Shown here: positions 1 to 10,173 of the stretch, one piece after another
Layout: each line of letters opens with the position of its first letter
Position numbering within the stretch: the stretch's first letter is position 1
Origin: Cristatella mucedo
Lineage: Eukaryota > Bryozoa > Phylactolaemata > Cristatellidae
Assembly: GCA_009760855.2 (NCBI GenBank)
Contig: WPIO01000332.1
Location: 1 to 64,000, forward strand
DNA length: 64,000 bases
Direction of reading: 5' to 3'
The notes under the pieces: generated by a model
What the model saw: only the letters and a program-made list of their open reading frames with translations
Database searches by the model: none
What the model was told of the DNA's origin: nothing
Program-made: the position numbers and the translations under genes

Positions 1-1240
1 CAAGAAAGAAGGGAAAATGGGCGATAGTTTAAAAGGACCCCTGTGTGTAATGGTGGCTTTTTAAGTATGGGTCTAACGATAGCCGATTTCAGGGACTTGC
101 TGACGACCGTTTCCTCATAGAAGCATTACAAATCTTTTGGTTTCCTGCCAGGACTATGTTGGTCTGCCAGTGGGGGCCACAGAGATGACGGTATCGGTTT
201 TTCAGGAGAAGAGCTCTTGTTGCTAGACCTTATTAAGGTAGCCACATGGCATGCAGATACCTCAGAGAACCTTTTAAGGAAGGTCACAGGCAGTGGAACT
301 GCGATCAATTTTGTCGGAAGGGGCTTAAAAGAGGCACGCATTTGCACAATTCTTTTAGCAAAGAAGGCTGAAAAGTTGTCGGCTGAGCCCTTAATATCTG
401 GGAAGTCAGACCTCTCAGCAATGGCCAGTAAATGGTTTACCGTCTTATAAATCGGTTTTGGGTCTGTTTGGCAGGAATAAAGCTTTCGGATGAAAACGAA
501 AGCCCTGGATCTTTTAAGCTTTCGGGTGCAAACTTGAAGGAAGTCTTTGAGATTCACTAGATCTGCATCGGACACCGATTTCTTGAACTGATGTTCAAGC
601 CAGCGCTTAACGATGTGCATCTTTAGGAGTTTTTTGTAAATTGAAAGTACGCACCATGACATTGAAAACAGATAGAATGAACGGGAGCATGCTTGTCATG
701 AGCACTCATGAGTGTCACGTTCATTGCACCAGTGAGGGTATCGACGCTAGCGGTCGATTGTGCATGCAAATCAAGAATACCTGCATCATATACAGATTTC
801 AAAAGCTGATCTATGTCAATGCATTGTAAGTTGCGTCGTTTTGACCAGTTTGTCACTACCCTGTACGAACTAGCGAGCAGGAACATCAAACGAGACCGAT
901 CAATGATCTGAGTGGGTCAGTAGGGACACCACAAGATCTGTGGTTAGAAAATCCTTAGTGATCACGAGATTTAGTATATGGCCACTGACCTCCGTGTACG
1001 ATGACCGTAATTGCAGCTCACGAGTAAGTGGCGTCGGTTTGGTCACCATTTGTCACGTAAGACATAGGGACGTGAGCTTCAAGGACAGTGTTTCTTTGGC
1101 AAAAGGACTGCGATTCTGAAGCCTTCACAAAAGGACTGTAACCATAGCAATTCCGATTAAAGCCCCCCTACAATTTGACCAGCACCTCGCCTTTTTTCTG
1201 AAGGAAGACTCATTCAAAAGCTTGATTAACATATGCTGTT
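1..1240 (-). mobile_element. LINE-A, 5' part (L2/CR1 group), degenerate
   Basis: Minus-strand relic of a non-LTR retrotransposon; its RT and 3' end lie outside the window to the left. Near 960-1010 the minus strand reads SGHILNLVITKD, matching the end of an APE-type endonuclease domain (consensus GHTLDLVIT). It is followed by a KHAPV motif near 690-710 and the endonuclease-RT linker (662-126), which includes RAFVFIRKLYS, KPIYKTVNHLL and NFSAFFAKRI. Stops and frame changes show it is dead. Its 5' end cannot be placed exactly. Confidence 0.8.
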
Positions 1241-1800
1241 TGATTAGCTAAGTTACCAATCGCACGAATCGAGAATCGTTCGTCACTTAGCACACTTATT
1301 TAATAGGCCACCCTAGTAGAGCAGCAGCCTCAATCTTAGCCTTCTCAGGGCTTCTTAATAGTATTTTGTCTGAAAGCCACGTTGTCGGCCGGACGGCATG
1401 AAAGGTAGAGCACCATATTTCTTAGCTTTAATTGCACGGAACCTGCCATTCAATAGATCAGAGAAAATCCAGTAACTAGTTCTATGGCATATTAGCAACA
1501 CTGTTTGAAGGTCTCAATGCTTTCTCATGGTTTAAAAACCGTATGCATCTAGATAGTTTTTTATCAAGTTTCACTGCCAAAAATGAAAAGATACGAACCG
1601 TAGAACATGCACCTGTGGTGCAGGGGATCGCATCAATAGAGAGTTAAGTGCGCCCAGAGTTTGCTACACGACTGCAAAGAAATTGCAGAAGTGAGTGCCC
1701 CAGTAGCTCATCCATAAAAAAAATGCACTCAAGACTAAAAGTGTCCTAGCAATACAGAACACGTAGATTAGGTTTTGTCAAATATTATACTGAGAGAATG
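1241..1800. other. Unassigned AT-rich stretch
   Basis: About 560 bases, conserved in U1-U4, with no ORF or RNA that I can recognise. It may be the 5' part of LINE-A or an older repeat. U5 lacks about 120 bases of it, with the junction near 52581. Confidence 0.5.
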
Positions 1801-2620
1801 GAGTAATATTAGGCATGATAACCCACTTGATAAAGTTCCCTCACAGAACTCATTCTCATTCTAAGTGCTTTGCATTTACATTTAGTTTTGCACAGGAATC
1901 TGTATTGGATGGTAAGTGGTAGCCAGCACGATAAACAACGAGAATTAACATTGTTATAATGGCATGCACATAGTCAGCGTTCAAATCGGGTTATTGGCAG
2001 TATGCACAGTGTCAGCACACATAAGCATGTGTACTACAGGGTCCTAGTAAATGCTGTAAAAAATAGATACGTTTTTATTTTCGTTTTAAATGTGGTCAAT
2101 TCGGGGAATGTCTTGGCTCATGTCGAAAGTGAGTTCCAGGCTTACTGAGGATATGAACAAATGCAGGCTCACAAAAAAGATTGAAAGTTTGTATGAGGTA
2201 TATGTATACGATATGACTCCGAAGAGCGAGTGGTAAGATGCTTAGTATCTTGGGGGAGTAGATCTGACGATTAGGTTAGAGCAAAAGAAAGTATGGATCT
2301 CAACGTGAGTGGCGAAACCTTGAAGTCAATGCGTTTCCTGACTTTTAGCCGGTGCAAATCGGCAAAAAGTGGTGTGATATGGCAACGCCGACATTCACAA
2401 CAGACATCGTTACGTGCAGAGGGATGCACAAGCTGTTTGGGCCTGATTTAACTGGCCGGTAGACCAGCAAGTAGTGAGTTACAGGAGTCAGAGAGCATGT
2501 CAGAAATGCATGGGCAAATTTAGCTGTTGTATCCATGTCTGAACACGGCCGAGTACCAGACTTACTTCACCTGTCAAACTAGGTAGTAGCTTGCAGTCCC
2601 AAAGCAGGCTTTAAATGACT
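1801..2620 (-). mobile_element. LINE-B: RT C-terminus and 3' end, minus strand
   Basis: On the minus strand, 2620-2290 encodes the conserved C-terminal RT region of L2-like LINEs, with DSCNSLLAGLPAS (family DYCNSLLAGLP) followed by HITPLFADLHRLKVRKRIDF (family HITPVL..LHWLPV..RI). The 3' untranslated part runs on to about 1801 and ends in the typical AAGCACTTAGAATGAGAAT-like tail. Stops and indels make it a relic. It sits head to head with LINE-F. Confidence 0.8.
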
Positions 2621-2679
2621 ACTGGCCTTGAGCAAGGTGGTAGCTATTTAGGCGGCAGTGACGGGAAGTGCTACTTCAG

Positions 2680-3515
2680 GTTACATTAACCAATGTTGTT
2701 TGACTGTGCGCCTCCCTAAAACATTGGTACTTTACTGTCAAGATCGTAGATGTTATTCCCTGCCAGAATAACATTGGTGACATTCAGGCTTGTTAAGATA
2801 CGGATACCCCATTTAAATTTGTCCGTGCAATTGCGGCATACCGTCTTGACTAGTATAACCCACTGCTTGCTGGGCAATCGGTATGTGCAGTATGTCTCCT
2901 AAAACTAGTACAAAACTCGGCCGCTATAGTTGTCTGTGGTAAACGTCGCAGCTGCCACATCACACTCGTTCCCGCCGAATTTTAGTAGCTCCCAGCAAAG
3001 CATGACATCGACTTCAAGATTCTGTCACTCACTTTCAGGTCCCTTCAGTATTTGGCTATAGCTAATTTTTCAGAACTAATGCAGCACCGGAAAAAGCATC
3101 GTACGACCCACTTTTCGAAATCTGTTTAACCGTACCTCGTATAAAGTTTTTGAGACCACACCTTTAGTTCCTATGTTTACATGTCCTGGAACTCAATCCT
3201 GACTGGGGTCAGGACATGTCCTGACTTGTATATGCCTAAAAAAAACTGAATACACATCTATTTAGAACGGCATTTTGAAGGCTCGTATGATCTGTTTTTC
3301 ATGTGTTTATACGCTCAGACGTTATACATGCTGCCAATAATCATATTTGCATGCTATGTGAGTATATGCCACCGCCTACTTTTGCAATATTTTTTGTTAT
3401 TGAGAAAGTTACCACTAACGAATCCATTCTGCTTCGTTAGCAGTAACTGTAACGTGCCTAGAAAGATTCAGTTTATTGAGGCGCTATAAATGGAGTTTTG
3501 TTATTATCATTATTC
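2680..3515 (+). mobile_element. LINE-F: RT C-terminus and 3' tail, plus strand
   Basis: Plus-strand copy of the same LINE end. It reads LVQNSAAIVVCGKRRSCHIT (near 2905-2965), then DIDFKILSLTFRSLQ (near 3007-3055), then WNSILTGVRTCPDL (near 3189-3230). The tail is GTGCCTAGAAAG, then GAGGCGCTATAAA, and it ends in TTATTATCATTATT at 3500-3514, the usual L2-type 3' tail. It is a relic with stops. Confidence 0.8.
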
Positions 3516-4053
3516 GTGGCCGAAAGTGAACCACTTTTAGTTGTCATCTACAAACAGTGATGCCTAATACCTCTACTCTGCATGGGCATTATATAACCTT
3601 TCCAGCTTGAGTGTAGCGGCTTACATGTCCTGTAGGAGGGAATACGACGGTACATTTGTAAAGTCTGCAATGAAGAGCCGCTTGATATTGATAGAAACGC
3701 AGACTAAGAGTGGGGAGCGCCCACATGCTGTGTGCCGGATTGAGCTGCTAATGTAGGTAACGGGCAGCCGGTAATCGCTCATCGGGTTTCTTCGATTGCC
3801 TACTCTACACGACTCAGCTGGTTGTTCAATAAACATAGGCATTGACATTCCCAGGGTACCTGTAGGAGATTCAGGGAGGGCTCTTACAACACAACTGCGA
3901 TTCCCACAGTACTCCTACAGACTAGGTGTTGCAATCTTATGAAATATGCTGGCTTGTACTTTTAAAGAATCCAAAGTACATTCCCTAAGGCTATCGAAGC
4001 TGATTGGGAATGAGGTCATAAGGTCGTCAAAATCAGGCGTAGGTGAGAAATTG
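3516..4053. other. Upstream region of the pacifastin gene
   Basis: 540 bases conserved in all five units between the LINE-F tail and the gene. No coding region is supported. The short open frames here overlap the promoter and are not conserved beyond the general similarity of the units. It probably contains cis-regulatory sequence, but I recognise no specific site other than the TATA box at 4056. Confidence 0.4.
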
Positions 4054-4061
4054 AATATAAG
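4054..4061 (+). promoter_or_regulatory. TATA box of pacifastin gene, U1
   Basis: AATATAAG lies 86 bases upstream of the ATG, which leaves room for a start site near 4085 and a 5' leader of roughly 55 bases. The same AATATAAG with flanking ACGATGCGAACC is kept at the paralogous dead exon 1-B (9043-9050), where the coding part has decayed. That supports a core promoter within the original duplication. Confidence 0.55.
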
Positions 4062-4141
4062 CAAACGATGCGAACCGGCTTACCACAGGCACCTTGTAAG
4101 GTACAGGAATTCTGCAGCCCTGCCAGAAAGCTGAAAACGAA

Positions 4142-4514
4142 ATGCTGAAGGTGACACAATCTGTGCTCGTCGTCGTGCTACTCTTTGCATTGCTGACGGC
4201 AGCACAGAGTGATCAATCGGAAGCCGAGGCACCAGCCGCCAAGCGATTCAGTCATGTAAACCCTCCTCTCGATCCTGAGGGACGATGCCTAACTCTAGCT
4301 GAGTGGTGAGTAGGCACCCTGTATGTTGTTATATATATTGAGTAATCTGAAATGCTTGGTGGCGATACTAAGTGTGCTGCCGCTTTGGCAGCTGTGCCCG
4401 TTCTGGCTAGTCAATTTTCGAAAGCGATTCGCAAAATGAACCGTTTTAATTAGGCAATACTGCAAAGGTGTCAGATATAAATAAACAAATAAATATATAT
4501 ATATATTTTTAATA

Positions 4515-4580
<66 letters not shown>

Positions 4581-6163
4581 TCGGGACCGATTTTAGGCTC
4601 AGCAATTAGATGGAAATAAAAATGTGGAATGGCTGAGTTGAAGTTAGACCGGACAATTTACTGGCTAACCCTGAGAGATCTGACGACCCAGATTATAATA
4701 GCTCGGCCAAAATATGCTTTGCTTTCTTCACTCAAAGAATTTCGTAAATTTGTGCCTCCATACAGACCCCTCGGAGTAAAGCAATTGTGGAATCATAACC
4801 TGCAACCTTCCTGCAAAGAATTCCCGAGATTTCTGTATGCTATGTTGCAAACCTTAATAAGGTCTAGCAAAAAGAGCTCGTTTCCTCCACCACAAATACC
4901 ATTATCGCTGTGGTCTTCACTAGCAGAAAACCTAAGCCTGACATAACCGAGATGTTTTGTGCTTCTTTGGAATATAGGTCACACCCAGGTCCTTCAAATC
5001 GGCAATCATTAGACCCATGTTTAATAAGCCGAGATTATATGCAGAGATCCTTGCAAATTGTCGTTGAGTTTCCCTTCTTTCTTTCTTGGTTAAGATTCTT
5101 GAATCAATTGTTGTTGAGCTGCTGGTTAAACCTATTGAAAAGAATTAAACGTCAAATACGTTTCAATCAGGGTTCAAGAGGCAGCACACCACTGAAACTG
5201 CTGTCTTCCGTTTTAACAATGACGTTTTACGTGCCAACGACGACACTAATGTCACTGCCCTAGCTCGTCTAGATCTGTCCGCTGCCTTCGACACCAGTGA
5301 TCATAATGTTGTAATGGAGAGATCAAGAACAACGACCGGTCCGACAGATGCGGAACTGGAGTGGTTTAAATTGTACTTGTCTCATCGTGTTCAATGCGTG
5401 TCGTCTAGGGTTCTAGTCTTACTCACGAGACGGGTCACATGTGGAGTCTCTTAAGGTCCGTCCTTGCTGCTCTCCTGCTGCCGACTATGGCCCATCCCTT
5501 TCAGTGGTCGTCAGCTGCTATTTCTATGCTACTCACTACCTCGACTGCTCTCCTAGCCTCAACTAGGCATCCCACTTTCTTTGTTCTGCGTGAGACGAAG
5601 TATGTTTGCTAGGTAATTCTTACGGAAAGCGGCTTAGGCTGTTAGTGTGCTATATGTAACGTTCCTGCATAAAACTCGCATACTCATATGGCTTCGTGGA
5701 GTTACAGACGTGAATAATTTACATTTTTTAATGCGGCCCTGACATGTTTCGATAGTGCAGCAAGCAACCTGGAGGTATAAGAAGAAGACGAGCTGAAGTT
5801 AGGGAGAGAAAATATAACGGTGAGAGTAAGAGAGAAAAAGAATTTGCTGTTAGAAATTGCCAAACATTAAAGATTCGGCGGTCGGTTGTGTGGTCTTAGG
5901 TATCGAAAACGTAATGCAACGTCGTGCTTAAAAAACGAAAGGGAAACGCTCTTAGCGTGGAATCTCGTTTCTGCAAATCACTTAGGAAGCTTGGCCACAC
6001 TATAAGTGGGCAATGGGGTTTCAATGTCTCGTCAAATCTGTGCAAATAATATGCTTACCTCACAAGGGTGCCATTTCCTCAACTTCGTAGGTTCGACGGG
6101 TGCAACAGGTGCTTTTGCGACAGAGGGACTGTTCCAGCATGCACACTCAAACAATGCGAGTAG
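4142..6163 (+). CDS. Pacifastin-family serine protease inhibitor, gene A, U1
   Basis: Two coding exons, 4142-4305 and 6091-6163 (exon 2 continues to 6212), joined at a phase-2 GTGAGT...TTCGTAG intron, encode 78 residues. Residues 1-21 form a signal peptide with a V/L-rich core. Residues 22-35 are an acidic propeptide ending in AAKR, a dibasic cleavage site. The predicted mature peptide is 43 residues. Cysteines at 49, 59, 62, 64, 72 and 77 fit the pacifastin pattern C-x9-C-N-x-C-x-C-x2-G-x4-C-T-x3-C exactly; in the family they pair 1-4, 2-6 and 3-5. The loop ACTLKQC puts Leu74 at P1, as in the locust chymotrypsin inhibitor SGCI, so a chymotrypsin-like target is inferred. It would act outside the cell, in haemolymph or a secretion. 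The domain is split by the intron between Glu54 and Phe56. The UAG stop at 6161-6163 is followed by an open frame (see exon 3). The start is the only in-frame ATG before the signal core. Confidence 0.87.
4493..4578. repeat. (TA)n microsatellite in intron 1, U1
   Basis: Almost pure TA with a few T-run and TGTG interruptions. It lies in intron 1, directly before LINE-D. Length and interruptions differ in every unit. Confidence 0.95.
4629..5711 (+). mobile_element. LINE-D: internally deleted RT relic in intron 1, U1
   Basis: Plus-strand relic of the same LINE family as LINE-A. Near 4860-4930 it reads LIRSSKKSSFPPPQIPLSLW, the linker before the RT domain. RT motif A follows at about 5259-5300 as LDLSAAFDTSDHNV (family FDTIDHNVL), then WFKLYLSHRVQ. 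Motif B begins GVS and breaks at a TAA. It then jumps to sequence (about 5510-5711) homologous to the LINE-A 3' region at 11330-11560, so an internal piece including the catalytic YADD is gone. Confidence 0.78.
5712..6090. other. Rest of intron 1, U1
   Basis: About 380 bases with no coding signal. The purine-rich GAGAGTAAGAGAGAAAAAG stretch near 5820 and the following AATTGCCAAACATTAAAG are paralogous to 9710-9760, i.e. to intron 1 of the dead gene B. It ends in the polypyrimidine-like acceptor before exon 2. Confidence 0.55.
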
Positions 6164-6579
6164 CAACGTCAAGCAGCCCGGATGATGAAAAAGGACCATC
6201 AAAAGCAGCCTGGTAAGTAGTACCCGTTTCTTGCTAGTACGAGTCATGCTGCAACCGAAAGAGTTGATTTGGCAGCGATCGGCAAAAGTGTCTTGAACAT
6301 ATAGCAGACGCTCGAGACCTGGACGGACTCTACGGAACTGTAAGGTGCAGTGACTGTGCAAGTCATGCTAATAAGGAATTTTGTTCCTTTCTTGTGGTGG
6401 CCACCTCAGCATGCCAATTTACTTGCTGAAAACTCGTTCTAAAACAGAACCGGAGTGCAACGGTTCGATTACTTACGTTTGGCCTCTGCAACAAGTGGCC
6501 ACTCTGGATGGTAACCCCGTGCGAAAGCCCTATCATGGTCATAAATGTGTTTATGCATCACTTTAAAAATGTCCATTCC

Positions 6580-6580
<1 letters not shown>

Positions 6581-6616
<36 letters not shown>

Positions 6617-6625
6617 AGAGAGAAA
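6581..6625. repeat. (GA)n microsatellite in intron 2, U1
   Basis: AG dinucleotide run with one GGA interruption. Its length varies between units (45-53 bases in U1, U2 and U4; 24-29 in U3 and U5). Confidence 0.95.
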
Positions 6626-7124
6626 TATTGTGGTCGCCGGTAAACCCGATCTTAAAAATTCGCCCCGACCTTCGTTATAAAAACACTGGTAGTCGCTAAG
6701 AACGCCAGTTTTTTGTATTAATGATGGGACACATAAAATAATACCCTTAACGAGGTAAAACAGTAGCGGTATCATTTGTTTGATTGAACACGAGATATGT
6801 CTTTGCTAATGGCAACTTGTACAATAGTACATGTACCTTTGCTTTCAATTCGTTTGATAGATCTCCTCAAGGTACTTGCAAGCAAGAATTTAGTAAGCTC
6901 ATCCCTGAAGAACATTCTTTTAATATAAATACACATAACGATAGGGCTAAAATCACTGGCAAACACTTGCTCCGTTGTTCTTAACGAGGTAAAGCCGATG
7001 CAATAGAGAACGCCTCACTTGCCGTGTGCATTTGAGCAGCATAAGGCATGAGAAACTGAAGTGACGTAATGGGATAAGTCGGCAACCTGTGTGAAATTGC
7101 ATTTTATTTAAGGTATTAAAGTCA

Positions 7125-7130
7125 AATAAA
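7125..7130 (+). promoter_or_regulatory. Possible intronic polyadenylation hexamer
   Basis: AATAAA within intron 2, 43 bases before exon 3, kept in U1-U4 and lost in U5. It could end an unspliced transcript that terminates after exon 2. AATAAA is common by chance in AT-rich DNA, so confidence is low. Confidence 0.22.
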
Positions 7131-7173
7131 GGGTTTAATTTGTACTAATGTTGGTTCTCATTGCTCTCTGCAG

Positions 7174-7232
7174 ACCTCGACCGTAGCGATCAGCAAATGC
7201 TAGCGGACTTTACTGGAGAGCCGTGGAATTGA
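7174..7232 (+). other. Putative exon 3 of pacifastin gene A, U1
   Basis: Follows a strong CTCTCTGCAG acceptor. Joined to exon 2 at 6212, the frame passes through the junction without a shift and encodes DLDRSDQQMLADFTGEPWN before a TGA. The upstream UAG in exon 2 means it is normally 3' UTR, unless the stop is read through or skipped. No transcript evidence is available here. Confidence 0.5.
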
Positions 7233-7700
7233 TCAACAACTTCATCCGAAAACCTGCACGAGTGTTTCCAAACGTAAACGTGGAGAGCTGCCATTAAATG
7301 GAATGAGCAAAGAAAAATATATTTCTACGGTGGAGATGGATGTTGAAGTGTGCTATCATTATCTGGAAATATACTGTCTTGCATATCTTTCTCGACCTCT
7401 CTTTGAAATCATCACCCGATTTGTCATCACTGGTAGAATGCCTAAAAACGATGGTTACCGGCATTCTAGATGCATTGCTTTTATGACTAAGTGCAAAGTT
7501 ATACTATCTCGCCAATATTGTTCGTGGCTTACTACAAGCCTTGAACCAGCATAGACTTAAAATTACAAGCTTAAAAAAGCGTTCCGAAGATCAAGACTGG
7601 CTGACCGTCAACGTAAATTTCGGGATCTAACCGAATTCCTAACAATTCCTTTTTGCTAAGTCCAAACTTGCTTACATAATAACATGATACTATCATCAAC
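7233..7700. other. Downstream flank / probable 3' UTR, U1
   Basis: No supported gene. Open frames such as 7303-7554 change frame between units because of single A insertions, so they are not coding. An ATTAAA at about 7290 could serve as a polyadenylation signal. Confidence 0.4.
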
Positions 7701-8045
7701 GTTCACTTGATAAAGTGCCCTCTCAGAACTGAATCTTTTTCTAGGCGCTTTATATTCACGGCACAAGAAACATGATCGAATGGTGAGTGGTGTCCTGCTT
7801 GACTAACAACACGAATAACATGGTTTGGGCTGACCTGCACAGGGTCAGCATACAAGAGTGGTTAGTGGCAGCATGCCCAGTGCCATCATGCGTAAGCACA
7901 AACAGGACGAATAACAGGGACCCACTAAATACAGTGATAAGTAGGGGCGTTTGTGAGAACGTAGTTAGATTGCATGTGCACACTGCAAAAGTGCCGACGA
8001 TACCCATTAACCGTCGGTTCATGTGCACGTGAGGCAGCACGTTGC
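7701..8045 (-). mobile_element. LINE tail (LINE-B type), minus strand, U1
   Basis: Truncated 3' end of the same LINE family. The minus strand carries a CNLTTF remnant (family DLTTFKRNLKTHLF), a CATGCTGCCACTAAC segment shared with the insertion at 62461-62999, and a tail beginning AAAGCGCCTAGAAAAAG. Confidence 0.65.
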
Positions 8046-8779
8046 ACAACACCTGGCGAGTTTTTTTCGCAGTGTCTTGATCTCAACGATAGAACATTTC
8101 AGTGAGTTCACTCGAAAGAAAGTACATTCCAACCTATTCCTAACTGCTGGCTCTCGGCCTGGATAAATCGTTCTTTTTTTATACTTACTACAGTATTACC
8201 AGTATTGTACATTTTGTCACCGATTCATTGAGATAGCTCCTTTCCAGAGAATCTCAATGTCACAGAAAGAGATTCAATCTTAAAGATAGCAGAATACATG
8301 ACTTAGTTTCCGTATCGTTGTTGATATTGTAGTCGGGTATGTGTACACTTTCGATTTGAGTTTTTCGAAAAACGTTGACTGATTTCCACAGTCTGACGTG
8401 TCTGGTTGCTAACTACAAGAAAAATAGTTTAGACGTTGTGTTAGGATTCCTACATCTTTGGACTCGCCATTGTAACCAAGCAAATGGCTCACTCTGGGCG
8501 CCCTTTGACAAGCTGCCAAGAACTACTGATTTTTGAACGGCTCGGTGGAAGCTTGCTTCTAGGACAAAATATTTCATCGACACATTCATATGTCACAGCG
8601 AGGGACTTCACAAACAGTCAACTTACCACGACTTAAAATGAGATCGGGTGAATATTTTGCAGAAACCATACACCCGGAGGAAATCGGGACAGCAAGCCGT
8701 TAAGCCAATATGCTTAAGTGCCTCAAGTGCAGTGCCGAGCGGAGCGATAAGCTGAGCACATTCTTTAGGCGGTCCTGAG
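8046..8779. other. Unassigned stretch before gene B remnant, U1
   Basis: About 730 bases conserved in U1-U4 and deleted in U5. No supported ORF, RNA or repeat family was recognised. Confidence 0.4.
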
Positions 8780-8972
8780 TTGCTACTTCCATGCTACTCA
8801 CTACCTTTCCTGCTCTCCTGACTGTGCAATGCTTCCCATGTTCCCTTTGTTTCGTGAGTCGAAGTCTGTTGGCAAGGGAATGCGTTCTGAAAGCCACTAA
8901 ATCTGTGAGCGCTCTATTCAAAATTCGATGGCGAAAAACCCACATGGTCTGTATGACTTTGCTGAGTTACAG
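8780..8972 (+). mobile_element. LINE-E: short 3' fragment, plus strand, U1
   Basis: About 190 bases paralogous to 5510-5711 (end of LINE-D) and to the reverse complement of 11330-11540 (LINE-A). Shared blocks include ATGCTACTCACTACCT, CCCTTTGTTTCGTGAG and TTCTGAAAGCC. It lies just upstream of the gene B remnant. Confidence 0.6.
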
Positions 8973-9138
8973 CAGGAGATACGGCACAGGACGGGAATCG
9001 CCTGAGTAGGCAGTTTTTAACCACGAATCAAGTCGTGGATTGAATATAAGCTGACGATGCGAACCAGCTTACCTCAGGCACTCTGTAGCATCAAGGAATT
9101 CCGCAGCTCTGCCCGACTGCTACATTCAACTCTCTGTA

Positions 9139-9294
9139 GATAACCCGATCTCTGCTCATAGTCGTGCTAGTCTGTGTATATCTGACGGCAGCAAAACGTG
9201 AGCAATCAGACGCCCAGGCAGCAGTCGCCCAGAGAGTCAGTTGTGCGCAACCTATTTTCGATGCTGAGAGACGATGCCTAACGTCAGGTATGTG
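9139..9294 (+). pseudogene. Dead exon 1 of a second pacifastin gene (gene B), U1
   Basis: Aligns to exon 1 of gene A over its full length, with shared blocks CTGACGGCAGCA, GATGCCTAACG and the TATA/leader region at 9043-9110. The frame still reads LLIVVLVCVYLTAAK, a signal core, and ends in ERRCLTSG. The ATG is gone, an in-frame TAG lies just upstream of the signal core, the KR site is lost, and the old donor GTGAGT has become GCGAGT. A fresh CAG/GTATGT lies 11 bases earlier but in another phase. No exon 2 follows in this unit. Confidence 0.8.
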
Positions 9295-10173
9295 GCGAGT
9301 AGCTGAATCTATGTTGTTAACCATGGGCTGTGCACGGGGGCGGGGCAATCATTACAACCAATAACTGTTAACCTGATGCTGCTATGGCAGCTGAGCCCAA
9401 TGAGGCCAGTCTAAATTCAGCCGGTAGAGTCAGATTGAGCCGTCGCAATTGAGAAAGACGGAAATGATTGTCATCACGATAGACGCATTCGTACACCCAG
9501 AGTAGCAAACCTAATTAGACAAGAAATGACAAGAGAGAACGGAGAGTAGGCTCGGAGGGTACAGAGAAAGATAAAGTTGGAGTGCTTCAGAGTGAGTCGG
9601 ACCTAGTGTGACCGTGACACTTTGTGTTGTACAATCGAGGAGTAAAGCTAAAAGTACGAGAAAGAGACCAGTCGGAGGCAAGAGAGTGAAAGTTAAACCC
9701 AGACAGTTACAGAGACAGAGAAAGAGTTTTTATAAACTGCCTAATACTCAATAGTCCGTGGTTAATTGAGTGACCCTAAATGTTAGAAGCATAAGGTAAG
9801 ACCCATGCTCATGTTACAGCACTTCGTCAAAGCTCTCAGCTTTTGGGAGTTTTGAGGGCTAACAACGTGGCAGGTTACCACTAATCGTAATAAGTTTTCA
9901 TATTGCCTATATTACCTGTAACTCTACCAGTCATGCAGCATTTATTCATATTACCACTGTGCATTTGATCCGAATCATTTACAGCACACAGCTTCCGGAA
10001 AAAGCATTAATGATACGCGAATGCTTTGAACATCTAAGCGAGTGTAAATCTATGTCGTTTTCTAGAAATATCTCCTTGTAGAAAAGAGTAATGTCTTAAC
10101 CTATGGGTGTCTGAACGAGTAATATCAATAGTAAAACAGTTGTAGACTGCTCTCGGACAACTTTATATCTTTA
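9295..10173. other. Remnant of gene B intron 1, U1
   Basis: Contains the purine-rich GAGACAGAGAAAGAG segment and CTGCCTAATACTCAATAG (9710-9760), which align with intron 1 of gene A near 5830-5880. The expected exon 2 is missing: about 0.77 kb present in U5 has been deleted near 9811. The remainder shows no recognisable gene. Confidence 0.55.

Larger units (their letters stand above)
6213..7173. other. Intron 2, U1
   Basis: Bounded by a strong donor (CCTG/GTAAGTAG) and a strong acceptor (CTCTCTGCAG). It contains a (GA)n tract and otherwise no ORF or RNA that I recognise. Confidence 0.55.

Noticed and set aside
3208-3225. Perfect 18-bp palindrome GTCAGGACATGTCCTGAC, repeated in U2-U4
   Set aside because: It falls inside the LINE-F coding relic (the VRTCPDL segment) and arises by point changes from the LINE sequence; U5 lacks it, so a protein-binding site is not supported.
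3621-3848. 75-codon minus-strand frame upstream of the gene, seen in five units
   Set aside because: No recognisable domain or start context; conservation is no higher than the neighbouring non-coding DNA.
3946-4134. 62-codon plus-strand frame just before exon 1
   Set aside because: Overlaps the TATA box and presumed 5' leader, has no signal peptide or domain, and is broken in U3 and U5.
6032-6361. 109-codon minus-strand frame, conserved in U1, U2 and U4
   Set aside because: Antisense to pacifastin exon 2; its conservation follows from unit identity and the real exon, and the U3/U5 version is shorter with a different frame.
7303-7554. 83-codon plus-strand frame downstream of exon 3
   Set aside because: Frame changes between units with one A insertion in GAAAAATAT; no family match recognised; probably 3' UTR.
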